In this document: positions 24,544 through 37,385 of the stretch, piece after piece | Numbering within the stretch: position 1 is the stretch's first letter | How the letters are laid out: each line of letters starts with the position of its first letter | Origin: Vicia villosa | Lineage: Eukaryota; Streptophyta; Magnoliopsida; Fabales; Fabaceae | NCBI RefSeq assembly: GCF_029867415.1 | Contig: NC_081183.1 | Coordinates: 14,876,404 to 14,940,403, forward strand | Reading direction: 5' to 3' | DNA length: 64,000 bases | The notes under the pieces: generated by a model | Database searches by the model: none | Told to the model about the DNA's origin: nothing | Seen by the model: the letters and a program-made list of their open reading frames with translations, nothing else | Position numbers and translations under genes: made by a program

Positions 24544-25519
24544 GAAAGACGCGGAACCGGTGATAAAACTACCCTTCCCCTCCAGAGTGACAAAGAAGGG
24601 TTCAAGAGAGAAAGACTTTGAGAAGTTTACTAAGTTGTTCAAAAAGTTAGAGGTAAACCTACCATTCTTTGAAGCCCTTGAGCACATGCCTTTGTACAAG
24701 AAATTTATGAAGGAGGTGTTGGGGAAAAAGAGATCACTAGGAGGAGAACCAAAAATTGCAACGGAGAAGTGTGGTATAGTTTCGACAACAAGAAAGGTCC
24801 CAATAAAGAGGAAAGACCCTGGGGCGGTGGCGATACCATGCACTATCAAGAATATAGCATTTAAAAAGGTACTCCTCGATTCTGGGTCTAGTGTGAGTTT
24901 AATGCCTTTGTCCATTTTCAAAAAGCTTGAATTAGAAAAGATTAGTGAAAGTAAGACAGAGTTAAGGTTCGCTGATCACACCGTTAAGAAATCATATGGG
25001 GTAGCTGAAGATGTACTAGTGGAAGTAGATAAATTTGTATTCCCTGTTGACTTCCATATCATGGACATTCCGGAAGACGAAGAAACTCCTATCCTTCTTG
25101 GGAGGCCATTTTTGTCGACAGGCCGCTGCAACCTCGACATTGAAAAAGGAACGCTGACGCTGAAATCTTTTGATGAAGAAGTAACGTTGAAGATGTTAGG
25201 AGTCAAAAGACAGAGGGCGGTTGTGAAGGATCAAACTTCTGATGGTATGACAGAAAGTGAGGAAAAGAACAAGAAGTCTAAACAGCTTCAAGAAAAAGTG
25301 TCAAGCATAGCCTCCTGGGTGGAACCATCTTATGTAGTGGTCAAAAATCTTAAGAAAGCTAAGGAAGGCAAGAAGAAGGTGGAGGAGAAAGAGCAAGGAA
25401 AGAAGAAGAATGTGGGAAGCAAATTAAAGAGAAAAGCGGTGAATGCTTTTCGTCTTCATGAGTTAGTGGTTGCGAGAGTGACAAGCAACAAGGTTTGGAA
25501 AAGGAAATACCCTCCATAA
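24503..25519 (+). pseudogene. Athila-type aspartic protease part, shifted frame
   Basis: Open frame overlapping the end of gag. It contains the protease motif VLLDSGSSVSLMP (about 24868-24906), ADHTVKKSYGVAEDVLVEVD, ETPILLGRPFL, and a Lys-rich tail ending about 12 bases before the conserved three-stem block. It matches the second half of the element 1 polyprotein across its length. It has no start codon of its own that would be expected to work, so expression would need a frameshift. Confidence 0.85.
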
Positions 25520-25530
25520 TAGAGGGTAAT

Positions 25531-25584
25531 GGACCGTCGAGCCATGCGACGTTAAACGAAGCGCTTCGTGGGAGGCAACCCACG
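25531..25584 (+). ncRNA. Conserved three-stem RNA block after gag-protease (element 2)
   Basis: Stem CGTCG/CGACG (25535-25551), palindrome CGAAGCGCTTCG (25557-25568), and hairpin CGTGGG/CCCACG with loop AGGCAA (25567-25584). It starts 12 bases after the protease stop and is identical over 54 nt to the block in element 1. Confidence 0.6.
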
Positions 25585-26642
25585 ATTTTAATAGCTAATT
25601 TCTATGTTTGGTTATTTTATTTTCAGGAAATAAAAGAGGACGTCTCTGGTGAAAGCTTGGAAGTGATCATTAGAGTGCATTACCCTCTGTGAGTCACCTC
25701 TCTCAGGCTCGTTCTGAAACATTGAGGCCAATGTTTAGTTCAAGTTTGGGGGAGGCTCTTCTCTTTGCATTTTATTTTTATGTTATTTTTATGTTACTGG
25801 TATGATGTGAAACCATAAAGTGAATTTTGCCCAAATTTTTACCGAAATTTTAAATTTTTGTTGAAGAAGTTTTGATCCTAAAGAGCGATCGGGAATAGTA
25901 TATAGAGATGAAGCGAGGATTGTTTGAGGACAGGAAGTTCGGAATAATGTGACAAGAAGAGGTTTGTTTAAACACCCTTGATTCCCTGAAAGACATACGA
26001 GTCTAACGTGTAGATTTGCACCATAGTACTTGTCTCCTGAGAAGTACTTCTCGAGTAGTTTATTGATACAGTCTGGCATAACTCGGATTCACTTGCATGA
26101 TGGCTGGTTGAGAAAAAAAAAGAGATATAAAGTTGGTACCAAATGATGAAAAGGCGGTAAAAGGCAATCGGCTCGCTAAGTTGGGTAATCCTCACCCGAT
26201 TATTCAGCCCAAAGGAGATTGATCCCCAAACGTCGTCCAAAAGGACAATATATAACTGCAAGGTTTGAAAATTTCATCGGTAATAAAAAGTAGCCAATGC
26301 TGCTAGTTTGGTGCCAAGAAAAAATAATGATAAGAAGCCTTGATCCGTCTCATGCAGGTGATGATTATTTTAAGAAATGCAGTGCCTTAATATGATTGTC
26401 CGAATGAAAGAGGAGGAAAATCGGAAAGAGACTTAAGTGCAAAGCATAGTTGGAGAGGTATCCGAAACGGGAGCTTGAGGATTAATGTGGTAACAAAACT
26501 CGTCGCGTCATGTGAATGCCAAATCACTGTTTCTTGATCAATACAGACAGATATCTCACGTATGAACACCGTGTGCTTTGAAGGCCATTAACTTTTGTAA
26601 TTGTCGCTTGAGGTCAAGCAACGGTTTAAGTTTGGGGGAGTT
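25585..26642 (+). other. Non-coding 3' internal region of element 2, with polypurine tract
   Basis: No long frame. The palindrome AAACATTGAGGCCAATGTTT (25718-25737) is followed by a first purine tract CAAGTTTGGGGGAGG (about 25741-25755). The second tract AAGTTTGGGGGAGTT ends at 26642 against the 3' LTR. Confidence 0.65.
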
Positions 26643-27994
26643 TGATCAGTGGTTTTCACACATATTTTTATCGTTGTTTTTAAGTATGTTTAAGTTTTGT
26701 TATTAAGTGTTTTATTTCTTTATTCGTCATTTTATGCTTTGGTTGTATGTTTTAATGTTTTCAGGTTCTTATGGAGAAACCGAAGTAAATCAGTGCGAAA
26801 CTCGGAAGTTTTGAAGGAATTTCAAAAACATGCTACAGGAGGCCTGACACGGGTGGCCGTGTTGCTCAACACGGGCCGTGTCAGGAAGAGCGCTAGGAGC
26901 AAAGTTTGAGAAGAGAGGAAAACAGTGGTGCAACACGGGTACCCGTGTTGCTCAACACGACCCGTGTTGCTAAGTCTGGGACCAAGTGAAAAAAATAAAT
27001 ATTCCAGGGGCCCAACACGGGTGCCCGTGTTGCACAACACGGCCCGTGTTGGGTGATGACGCTGATTTTGCTGATTTTTATTATTTAGTTTAGTGGATGG
27101 CCTGCAGGGGTGTTTTTGGAATTTCCAACCAACTTAAGTGAGTCTGCACTATTTAGGAGGGTTTTGAAGATGAATTAGGGATCTTTTTGCCACACGGAGA
27201 ATTGGAGGATTGAGGGAAGAAGCCTATGCAATTGGAGAAGAACGGAGAACTCTCATGAGCGGAAGCCATTGAAGATCAAAGTTCATCATCTCTATTGTAA
27301 TGTCTTTATTTGATATCTTTGTAATTTCTTTGGATGATATGAGTAGCTAAACCCCCCAATGCTAGGGGGTGTCCCTGATTAACATTTGTGATGATTCTGA
27401 ATTCCGAATTTCAATAACATATTTTTCTTTTACATTCAATTTAATGGTATAAGGTTTTTAATGCTTTCCTCGTCGGACCAACTGGATTGATTTATGACTG
27501 ACAATTAGGATTGACCTCCATTGTTAGGGTTTTTATACCATTATATTATAGTAGATATCACCTAGGACTAGGGATACCCTATAGTAACCGGATTGTTCTT
27601 GATTATAATAATATTTGATTTGATCACTAATTTCGAAGGACTTTGGGATTAGGATTTCAATGTTCAAAAGTTTGCCCACTAAGGACTTAGGAGCAAATAC
27701 CCTTAAGAACCGGTAGTTGATAAGTTGAACTTTGTTAATGAAATAAGGGTTCAGAATTGTTACATGTTAATGCACACACCTACCCTGGCATGTTACTCAT
27801 ATTTGGCCAATTAAACCTTTTTAAGTTTATTTGCAATTTAATTTGTAATCACAAAAACCAAAACCCCAAGGCTTTTTGTTTAATTGAAGTGCAACTAACT
27901 CTATAATCTCACGCAGTCCTTGAGATCGATATTCGGGGAATTTTCCCTTTATTACTACAGAGGCAAAATAGTACACTTGCTATTTTACCGATCA
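26643..27994 (+). repeat. 3' LTR of Athila-type element 2
   Basis: 1352 bp, nearly identical to the 5' LTR. The same palindromes lie at about 26844-27053 and the hairpin at 27337-27378. It is preceded by the polypurine tract AAGTTTGGGGGAGTT. Confidence 0.92.
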
Positions 27995-28943
27995 GTCTAT
28001 ATTTATCTTGCACGTTTATTTTCCTTGCTTTACTTTTACGCACTTAATTTACTTTCATCGCAAGTCCTTTAGTTTAATTTATTGTACTCTTAATATGTTT
28101 AAATTCTGCATTTTAATCATAAGCCTTTAATTTTATCGTAAGCATGTCCTGCTAATTTATTAGTGCTGGAATGTGAGGATCGTCAATTTGACGGTACTCT
28201 TGATGTTATTTATTTAGGATTACAATTGAGGGTTGTTTTGGTTTTAACACAATTTTTCAGAACTTAATTTGATCGGTTACTACGAAAGTAGAATCATGAA
28301 CATGTCGGATAAGATCGAAAGTCGTCCGATACGAAAGACTAAAATTAGTTTTTTTCGTTAATAATGATCGTGAAAGCACTTTATTAATTAATTTAGGAAA
28401 GTTTAATATTTCTAAAAAATGATTTTAAAACTATTAGCGGACGCGTTTATTTATTTAGGATCCAGTTATCTGAGCAAATATCGGAACCCTTTAAAGTTAA
28501 ACTTTCCAATTAAAACCACTTTTCAATTGAGTTGATCTAATTTCTTTAAAAAAAAGATTTACTACTTTAACGTAGTAGGTAACTGTGGAACGTGACAACC
28601 ACAGTAAAGATTAGAGATTAAAATTCGGTTTCGAATACGCAAAAGTGACGGTTCATGTTCAATTAACTCTTTTTTAAAGTAGAGAATATTGCCTCGTAAG
28701 TTTTCCTAATTAGAAATAATGAGAGTTCTGTTGTTCGATGAAAGCCACATTCCAATATTATTTTCCTAAATTTATTCAAAGTTATTATTTTATTTTGTTT
28801 TACTTATTGCAAACCTTCTAACGATAGCCTTAGATAAACATCGTAACAATAGAAAATGATAGATTGACCATTAGGTCTCTCTGGTTTAACAATCTTTTAT
28901 ATTACTCTAATACACTTCGTATACTTGCGGACACACGCGATCA

Positions 28944-29530
28944 AGTTTTTAGCGTCGTTGTCGGGGTCCAATAACGTCAAATATCGCCCCTGTTGTTGCA
29001 CCGTCTAAATTAAGGCACCTTTGTTTAAATTCCTACATTCCTAGAAAGATGGATCACCCAAATTTTCTCTATGATCACCACTCTCAATATTTTAAAGAAC
29101 CATGAGATTCTCGTAAATCCGATCTCAAAACATTATGGGAGAATCCATTGAGATACAAACTCTCTCTAGGCTAGAATCCATGATGTAGAGGTTTATAGAA
29201 ACATAAATCTTCCAAAATGAAGAGTTCATAAAATAAAGTCTCCAAACTAATAGACCCTTGGGCAGCTGAACACTATGGTCGAGTCCCTCGTGACTCACAG
29301 TGAGGCACTGGAGACACCTCTAGAACCCTTCCCTGAGACAGATGGACCATCTTTTCCAGGAGATTTACTCTTTGCGGAGAGCTCAAGTTCGTCAAGGCCC
29401 ATGATCTCACAATACACCAGGTTCTATTTTTCTCTTTCACCTTTTATTGAAACATTGAGGACAATGTTCGATTTAAGTGTGGGAGAGGAAACTTTACCGC
29501 TTTATTTTATTCCTTTTTAGGTAGATTAAT
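28944..29530 (+). pseudogene. Remnant of gag and 3' region of the older retroelement
   Basis: A decayed primer-binding site (28944 onward) is followed by an ATG at 29049 reading MDHPNFLYDHHSQYF, a gag start of the kind seen in other legume retroelements, soon broken by stops. At about 29448 the AACATTGAGGACAATGTT palindrome and an AAGTGTGGGAGAGG purine tract appear, the same order as at the 3' end of elements 1 and 2. So the middle of the element has been deleted. No second LTR is found. Confidence 0.6.
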
Positions 29531-29700
29531 TGCTTTCTAGTTAGGATCATGGTTGTCAAACTAGCGGACAGACTCATATACTCGTACGAGTTTACGAGTC
29601 TATGAAGCAAAAGCGGGTCGACTCGCGCATATAATCTTTTTTTGATAGACTCGAGTAAACTCAAGTAGACTTGCACAAAGAAGGGATTAAATCTTGTAAC

Positions 29701-30712
<1,012 letters not shown>

Positions 30713-30828
30713 CTTATAACTCAGTCACTTGTTCCACCCTTACCAAGTATAGTTTATATCACCACCATCTCCTTCTAGACTTCATTATCTAGGATTAAAA
30801 GTTCTCCTCTCATATTAATTTTCTTCGA

Positions 30829-31263
30829 ATGTGGAAGTTACATCCTGATTGCTTCAACATGATCAAATCTATCAGACCCTTTTTAGCCAATCTTCTTTTT
30901 TGCGGGACACTTATTTGGTTGATTAGGTTATTCCTTCTTTGCTCAACGATCAAAACAATAACATGCTTATGCCATGTTTATTTGAAGTCCACAATGCAGA
31001 CTTCATTCTTAAGAAAGACAATGCTACTAGCCCTGATGGCTTTCGGCCTTTTTTCTTCCAAACTTATTGAAGTATCATTAAGGATGACTTCTATGCTACC
31101 ACATTGCAATTCTTCAAGGAGGGATGGATTGTTTACTTATAATTCTATAGCTTGTAGGCATTGCTAGTGTAGTTTCTAGAATCTGGAAGGCTAGAAGTGA
31201 TGCTAGATTTAATGGTGCCCTTGCTAGGTGGGTAGTAGTAGCCACTAGAACCTTCTCTCAAGT
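30829..31263 (+). pseudogene. LINE reverse transcriptase fragment joined to a 3' linker fragment
   Basis: Frame pieces at about 30980-31140 read VHNADFILKKDNATSPDGF and FFKEGWIV with a stop in between; this is the start of an L1-type LINE reverse transcriptase (the usual SAPGPDGF block). About 20 bases later a different LINE part appears (ASVVSRIWKARSDARFNGAL), which normally lies just upstream of RNase H. Most of the reverse transcriptase has therefore been deleted between them. Confidence 0.65.
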
Positions 31264-31850
31264 GTCTCACTTGAACCGAATCAAACCGTTTCAATTTACT
31301 CAGATAACCAAAATTATTGGTTGATATATCGTTTCAAAATTCTGAACCGTACCGATCCGTTATAAGACAATTTTGCTCAAACCGAATCGTTAAAAAATTT
31401 AAATTTTTAACGGTTTTTAGTATTTTTCAGTTATCAAAAAATGGTTTGGTGCTAGATCTGTTTCTATAATATGGTTCAATTCACAAATCAAATATAACAG
31501 TTGGGTTCAACAGTTCGATTTTTTCTTTTAACAATCCTAAGTAGGGAAAACCTTTAAAATTTGAAAAGATTAATGTAATGAAACAATCAAGAAAAATAAA
31601 ATAAAAATCAAACACACCTTAAACCATTTCCTTCCTTATTATAGTCATGAATGGCATAGGAAATCAACTTCTTCATATGTTAATTACATATGCCAAAACC
31701 ACTTACTCATACACATCCGCAAGACAAAACTATACCAACAATCATTGGACACTGACATGTGTCAGACAATAGACACGCGCCTTCAATTTAAAGGCGGTGC
31801 TAATAGGTTCACTGCAAGCATCAATACATGGAAAGATAAACAATGTATGC
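31264..31850. other. Intergenic and 3' region of chorismate mutase gene
   Basis: A stretch rich in AACCG motifs (about 31270-31520) looks like an unassigned repeat. The part next to 31850 should hold the 3' untranslated region of the chorismate mutase gene. No gene seen. Confidence 0.4.
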
Positions 31851-34565
31851 TCAATCGAGCCTCCTTAATAAATATGCAACTTGAACTTGTTTTGTCAACG
31901 GCATGATCCAATCACTATATAAATCAGCAACCAAGCTTGGATTAATTTTGTACTCAGGCTCAGTCTTTTGTTCTTCTGTATTTATAATCACTTCTTGTCC
32001 AAAAGTCTTGGCTTTCATCTCTACTCTCTTTTTAATATCTTCTTCAACTTCAGGATAGGTTAGCATTTTCATCAATTTGTCCTTGTCCTACAAAGTCATC
32101 GCGATAAAAGATAATCGGTAATGCGAACAAATCCTCGGCTTATAAACTTATATCACAAAAATGGTATGGCATACTTGAGAGAGGTATTTGTACCTGTGCT
32201 ATAATAGCAGCTTCATATGAATCTGGATTAGCTTGAAATTTCGCCTCGGCTACAAACTTTCCATAATGGATTCTCTTTGAAAGAGCCTGCAGCAGCAACA
32301 AATCATAAGTTTTCAGCAATGTAAGAACTATAATCTCAACTTTTCCAAAACATATACTGGACTTGTTTGGATAAACAACTTATTTCAGTACTTATCATGT
32401 AAATACCTTAGGACATGTTCATAAGTTGTTTTCAGCTTGCAAAAACAGCTTATAACTTACATAAAAACAGCTTATAACTTATATAGACACAAGCACTAAT
32501 GTGATGAACACGTAAGCTATAAGTGTAAATTAAGTTGTTTATCCAAACATGGCCTTAAAATTAAAAGAAACGTAATAATATATGTACCTGCAAGCACATT
32601 ACATCACAAACAGCGGAGGATCCATAATTAGCATCATCTCCTTCCTTGACTAATTGTGGGATAAGGACTTTGAAGTATACACTCCAGACGTTATCATTTA
32701 TATTTATCGATTCCGCAATAGGGTGCAACACCTACTCACACATTATTCAACGAAGAACCAATTCATGAGGACTAGTTGTTTCGCCGATAAATTATTACAG
32801 AAAACAACTTTGATTGTTGAAGGGATGTTATTTACTTACCTGAGGGTATTGCAAAGGAGGTAGAAACGGTTCAGGTAGAACATCGGGAAAGAACGGATGT
32901 TCATCAGGACTGTTGTACCTCCCGACCTTCAAATGTGATAAAACCAATCAGGAAAAGTGTATCATAAAAAAAAATAGCAGTTTGTTCGGTTACGCTATAT
33001 CTACAATTTGACAATACGGTTTGATAGTTGGTTTTAAGGGTTAAGGTTAAGTCCATACCATGCCATGAAGTTTCTCAGTTTCCTTGACCATGTATTCTAC
33101 CAAAGAGCCATGAAATCCATCCATGGAGAAAGCATCAGAATCATAAGTTTCTTTGTTGTAGCAGTATTGTGCTCGCTCCAAGAGGGAAAAGATAATGCTA
33201 TCTTCTTGACGAATCAAAGAATGTCTTATATGATCAAGGGTCAAATTTTCACTCCCATCAATCCTTTTCTTTGTCGGCACCGATCTACACAAAAGAAATA
33301 GGATCGTTATAAAATTTGAAGGAATCAATATAGAAAATTGTGCCTTAATTGCGTTGCCCCACAACTACCGAGCTAGACTTTGCAAGGCCTAATTCTAGTA
33401 AAAAAATATACAATTGCGATTAAACTCCAATTTAATGTTACATTCTAGAGAATCTTATGTTTTTATATGGTCAAAACCGCGAGGCGGGCGCGATTGAAGC
33501 TCTTGCGGCCATAATTCACCATGATTTTCCTATCAAAGATCGCGACGAAACCATTCGCCCGACCATAATTCACCACGACTTTCCACAATATCAAGGATCG
33601 CAACGAAACCAACAGACCGGCCATAGTTCACCATGATTTTCCGCAATATCAAGGATCGCGACGAAACCATCCGCCTGACGAATTATAGTCACACAATGGT
33701 TTCATATTGCGTAAAATCATGGTAAACTATGGCCCGGACGATGGTTTCGTTGCGCAATATCAAGGATCGCAATGAAACCAACCGTCGGGCCATAATTCAC
33801 CATGATTTCCCGCAATATCAAGGATCGCGACAAAACCATCCGCCTGACGAATTATGGTCGGGCGGATGGTTTCATATTGCGTAAAACTAAATTATGTTCC
33901 GGCCGATGGTTTTGTTGCGCAATATCAAGGATCGCGATGAAACCAACCGACCGACCATAATTCACTATGATTTTCCGCAATATCAAGGATCACAACGAGA
34001 AACCATCCGCCTGACGAATTATGGTCGGGCGGATGGTTTCATATTGCCTAAAATCATGGTAAATTATGGTCCGGCCGATGGTTTCGTTGTGCAATATCAA
34101 GGATCGCGATGAAACCATCTGTCGGACCATAATTCACCATGATTTTCCCTAATATCAAGTATGGACGGGACCATCTGCCCGGCCATAATTCACCATGATT
34201 TTCAGCAATATCCAGAATCGCGACGAAACATCCGCAGCAGATATTTAAAATCATGAAATCATAATAACTTTCTATCACAATAACATAACATAAAACTAAC
34301 AAAACACACATGAAGCTAACCAAAAATGTTACTATTGCAATCACATTAAAGGGAAATTGTACGAACATAACATGAAAATGGAAAATACAGAGAACACTCA
34401 CCCAACAGAAGCAGCTTGAACCTTAAGAGAAAGATTGGATTTTTGGGGAGAATATGAAATGGGGTTGAATGAAAAGCAAGACCCTCGAGTTGTTAGGTGA
34501 AAAGGAGAAAAGGGTGTTGAAGGTTTGCAAAAGGTAGTAGGTTTGAGAAGAAGCTTAGACTCCAT
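31851..34565 (-). CDS. CM1: Chorismate mutase, plastid form
   Basis: Six exons (34402-34565, 33059-33284, 32840-32926, 32588-32731, 32194-32286, 31851-32087), all with GT-AG borders and matching phases, give 316 residues. It converts chorismate to prephenate, the committed step to phenylalanine and tyrosine. The Ser/Thr-rich N-terminus ([19 protein letters not shown]) looks like a chloroplast transit peptide. The mature AroQ-type all-helical domain has [34 protein letters not shown] (effector-site region), [18 protein letters not shown] with the catalytic Arg and Lys, and ends [20 protein letters not shown]. That last block usually reads KEVQVEYLL in plants, as I recall, so Glu to Gln and Glu to Ala changes may be present. 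An alternative ATG eight codons upstream (MFLSLVSIM) exists. Paralogue number (CM1 or CM3) is not settled. Confidence 0.95.
33480..34240. repeat. Hairpin-rich minisatellite in intron 1 of chorismate mutase
   Basis: A unit of about 57 bases built on CAATATCAAGGATCGCGACG and CCATAATTCACCATGATTTT recurs about nine times. Its inverted form is interspersed, so that CCATCCGCC...GGCGGATGG pairs across the units. Spacing alternates between about 55-60 and about 106-116 bases. Confidence 0.85.
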
Positions 34566-34900
34566 TATTGAAACCAGAGAGAGGAACAAGAGAAAATAGG
34601 GAAAGAAACATGAACAATAAAGATTAAAAAGGGATTTAAGGAAAAAAATATAGAAAAAAAGGAAAACAAATGGAAACGTAAGACGGTAAGAGGGTTGTGT
34701 TTGGTTTGGCGGCTGTTAGTTGTGTGGTGAGGTAACGGTAGTTGGTGAGTGAAGGATTCAACTCAAAAAGGGAACCTTTTTCTTTAATATTTATTATAAA
34801 TTACTTTGAAAAATATTTATATTAAATTATTGATAGGCTTAATGCTTTCTTCTGTATTTTTTTTTCCTTATATTAATTTTAAGATTTATTTTAGTTTCTT

Positions 34901-35602
34901 AATTTTAAAAAATAAATAAATGTGTTATCTCATCAAAATATATTATGTTACTCCTTTTTTATTTTATTAGCAACTAATTTATGAGTTTTTTTAATTAGAC
35001 GAAAGAGATCGGAAAAAACTCTAACTTTAACATACGAAATAAAATTGAATATTATTAATTGTGTTGTTGTTAAGCCAACTTAGTTGATAGTTTCGAAGAG
35101 ACATGAGATTTGGAGATGTGTATTTGAACTCGCGACATCCATTTGTTTATTTTTAAAGAATAAATTCTAGACTACTTATAAAAATATTATTTATGTTTAT
35201 ATATCATTTAGAAAAATATATGGATCATAGTAAATTTTTATATATAAAAATATTTAAATTAATAATAGATTTTTTTCCGTATACCATGTTTAAATCAAAA
35301 TATTTTGGATCACAAATACCATTTTAGGTATCGTTTACAAAAATATCTGAATCAATTGTAAATTTTCGTATATAAAAATATTTAGATCAATAATAATTCT
35401 TTTCCCATATACCTTTTTTGAATAAATTTTTTTTATCATAAATACCATTTTTCATATATAAAAATATTTATATCATTAATAGATTTCTCTCATATATAAA
35501 TATTATTTATATTTCGGTATCGTTTACATAAAAATATTTAAATCAATAATAGTTTTTTCCTTATATATATTTTGAATAAATTTTTTTTGGATCATAAATA
35601 CC

Positions 35603-35678
<76 letters not shown>

Positions 35679-35837
35679 TTTAGACCAATAATAGATTTTT
35701 TTTTCCCGTATAGAAATATTATTTTTATTTACGTATCATTTACAAAATATTTGAATCAATAGAATTTGATACTAGTAGAATTTTACTATAAATAATAGTA
35801 GTATATTACACTTGAATAAATAATACCCTTATTTCCC

Positions 35838-35917
<80 letters not shown>

Positions 35918-36480
35918 TGATAACCTATATTTGTGAAATGATTTCAATAACAAATAATTTTTTATATTTAATTATTAAAATATTATTTTAATTTTATTAA
36001 TGACATATATTAATATAATAATATTTTGAATCATATAAATTAAAGTTAATGATAAGTGGCACACGTTTTTATATTTTATCCCATAACACATGTTTTCAAC
36101 TATATTTTTAAATTCATTTTAATTGAAATGATTTTTAGTTAAACTAAAATTATTATTATTTTGTTAAAAAATATTGTATCTTAAAATAAAAATTATTTTA
36201 AATTATATTTCTTCATTATTAATATTCAATTACTAAAGTTAATTTTTAAAAATTAAATATTATTTTAAATATAAATTAATAATTATTTAAAATGATCATA
36301 ATAATTTTTTATTAAAAATAAATTATTGAAATATTTTGATTAATAATTTATTAAAAATAATAATAATAAAGTAATAAAAAATAAAAAGTGAAAAAGTGAA
36401 GAGTGGATAAGTGAAAAGTGACTTGAAAATTGAAAAATAAGTTGGAAACCACCAAAAGACATTATTTGCCCCCAATTTAT
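34901..36480. other. AT-rich stretch with degenerate tandem repeats
   Basis: No gene. From about 35170 to 35830 a loose unit with AAAAATATTTARATCAATAA and GGATCATAAATACCATT recurs several times. Two TA microsatellites (about 35605-35672 and 35840-35914) interrupt it. Most of this stretch has no counterpart in unit 2. Confidence 0.55.
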
Positions 36481-37385
36481 TAATTTAGACCAAATATATT
36501 AATTATTAAATAAATTTTAAAAAAAATAAATTATATCTTATAAATAGGACCGAAGAAAATAATAAACGTGTAGAGAAGATATTCCATAGCTTACATATTT
36601 TAATAAGCATTTTATTAATTAAAATTTACCAATTTTAATAAATGCATTAAAAAATATTGAATAGTGTATAGTATTAAAGTAATGACAAGAAGTGGGTGGG
36701 TAGTTGGATGCAACTTTCTTTCTTTTACGAACACCAATCCAGAAACTTTTGACACTTACCTTAAACTGATTTGATTTTAAAATGGTAGGTAGAAGAACAG
36801 TCAACATGTTCTTTTTCTTTTTTTTAATTATTATTAAATAAATTTTGTAATTTTGGAAATTTAATATTGGATACTACCTAGTTTGTAATACTCTAAATTA
36901 ATATTTGGTGAATTCTTATCTATCCATCATAAAAAGTTGGATCATTAAATTGAAGAAGATGTTAGGCCATTAAAACATTTATTAAATTACGAATGAAGAT
37001 TCATTTTAGTCCCTCACAAATATTACACGAGTCAAATTAGTTCTTCACAATATAATAAACTCAATTTAATCTCTTATAAAATTCAACCGGATCATATTAG
37101 TCTTTTTGTTAATTTTTTTTCAAATCGGTTTTTTCATAGTTTTAAACCGTGACTGGACTGTCACGTTGAATTTTAGTTATTTTTTATTTTTTAAATACTA
37201 AAGTGATTTTTATTTTTAATTTCATTTTTAAATAATTATAAATTAATAATATAAAAAAGTCAAAATTGTTTCTTATAAGGAGTTGAACTCATGCTCATGT
37301 GGTTTAATCTTAAACAATTTTAAATTTAAAATAAAAAATACAAAATTTGTATCAATATGGTCTCAAACTTAAGTCTCTTCAGATT

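Larger units (their letters stand above)
21510..27994 (+). mobile_element. Athila-type Ty3 LTR retrotransposon 2, non-autonomous, nested
   Basis: About 6.5 kb in plus orientation: 5' LTR 21510-22860, primer-binding site, gag and protease frames, structured 3' region, polypurine tract, 3' LTR 26643-27994. Like element 1 it lacks reverse transcriptase and integrase. Its LTRs differ from each other at only about four bases and one A/C-run length, so it is young but older than element 1. It lies inside an older LTR, and its flanks do not show a simple 5-bp target duplication. Confidence 0.9.
20606..28943 (+). mobile_element. Older LTR (third retroelement), split by element 2
   Basis: An LTR-like start TGATAACACCAAAACGCATT at 20606 continues to about 21453. 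After the nested element it resumes from about 28121 to an end ACACGCGATCA at 28943. That end is followed at once by AGTTTTTAGCGTCGTTGTCG, a decayed form of the primer-binding site found in elements 1 and 2. A TATA-like ATTATAAATAATGG lies at about 21029. The total without the insert is near 1.7 kb. Both ends agree with a TG...CA LTR, but no target duplication could be checked because the other LTR is missing. Confidence 0.65.

Noticed and set aside
30829..31167. 112-residue open frame
   Set aside because: The LINE homology lies in a different frame of the same bases; the long frame itself has no similarity I recognise.
33894..34401. Frames with repeated YGRADGF/GPADGF motifs inside the chorismate mutase intron
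   Set aside because: Artefact of the minisatellite; they are removed by splicing.
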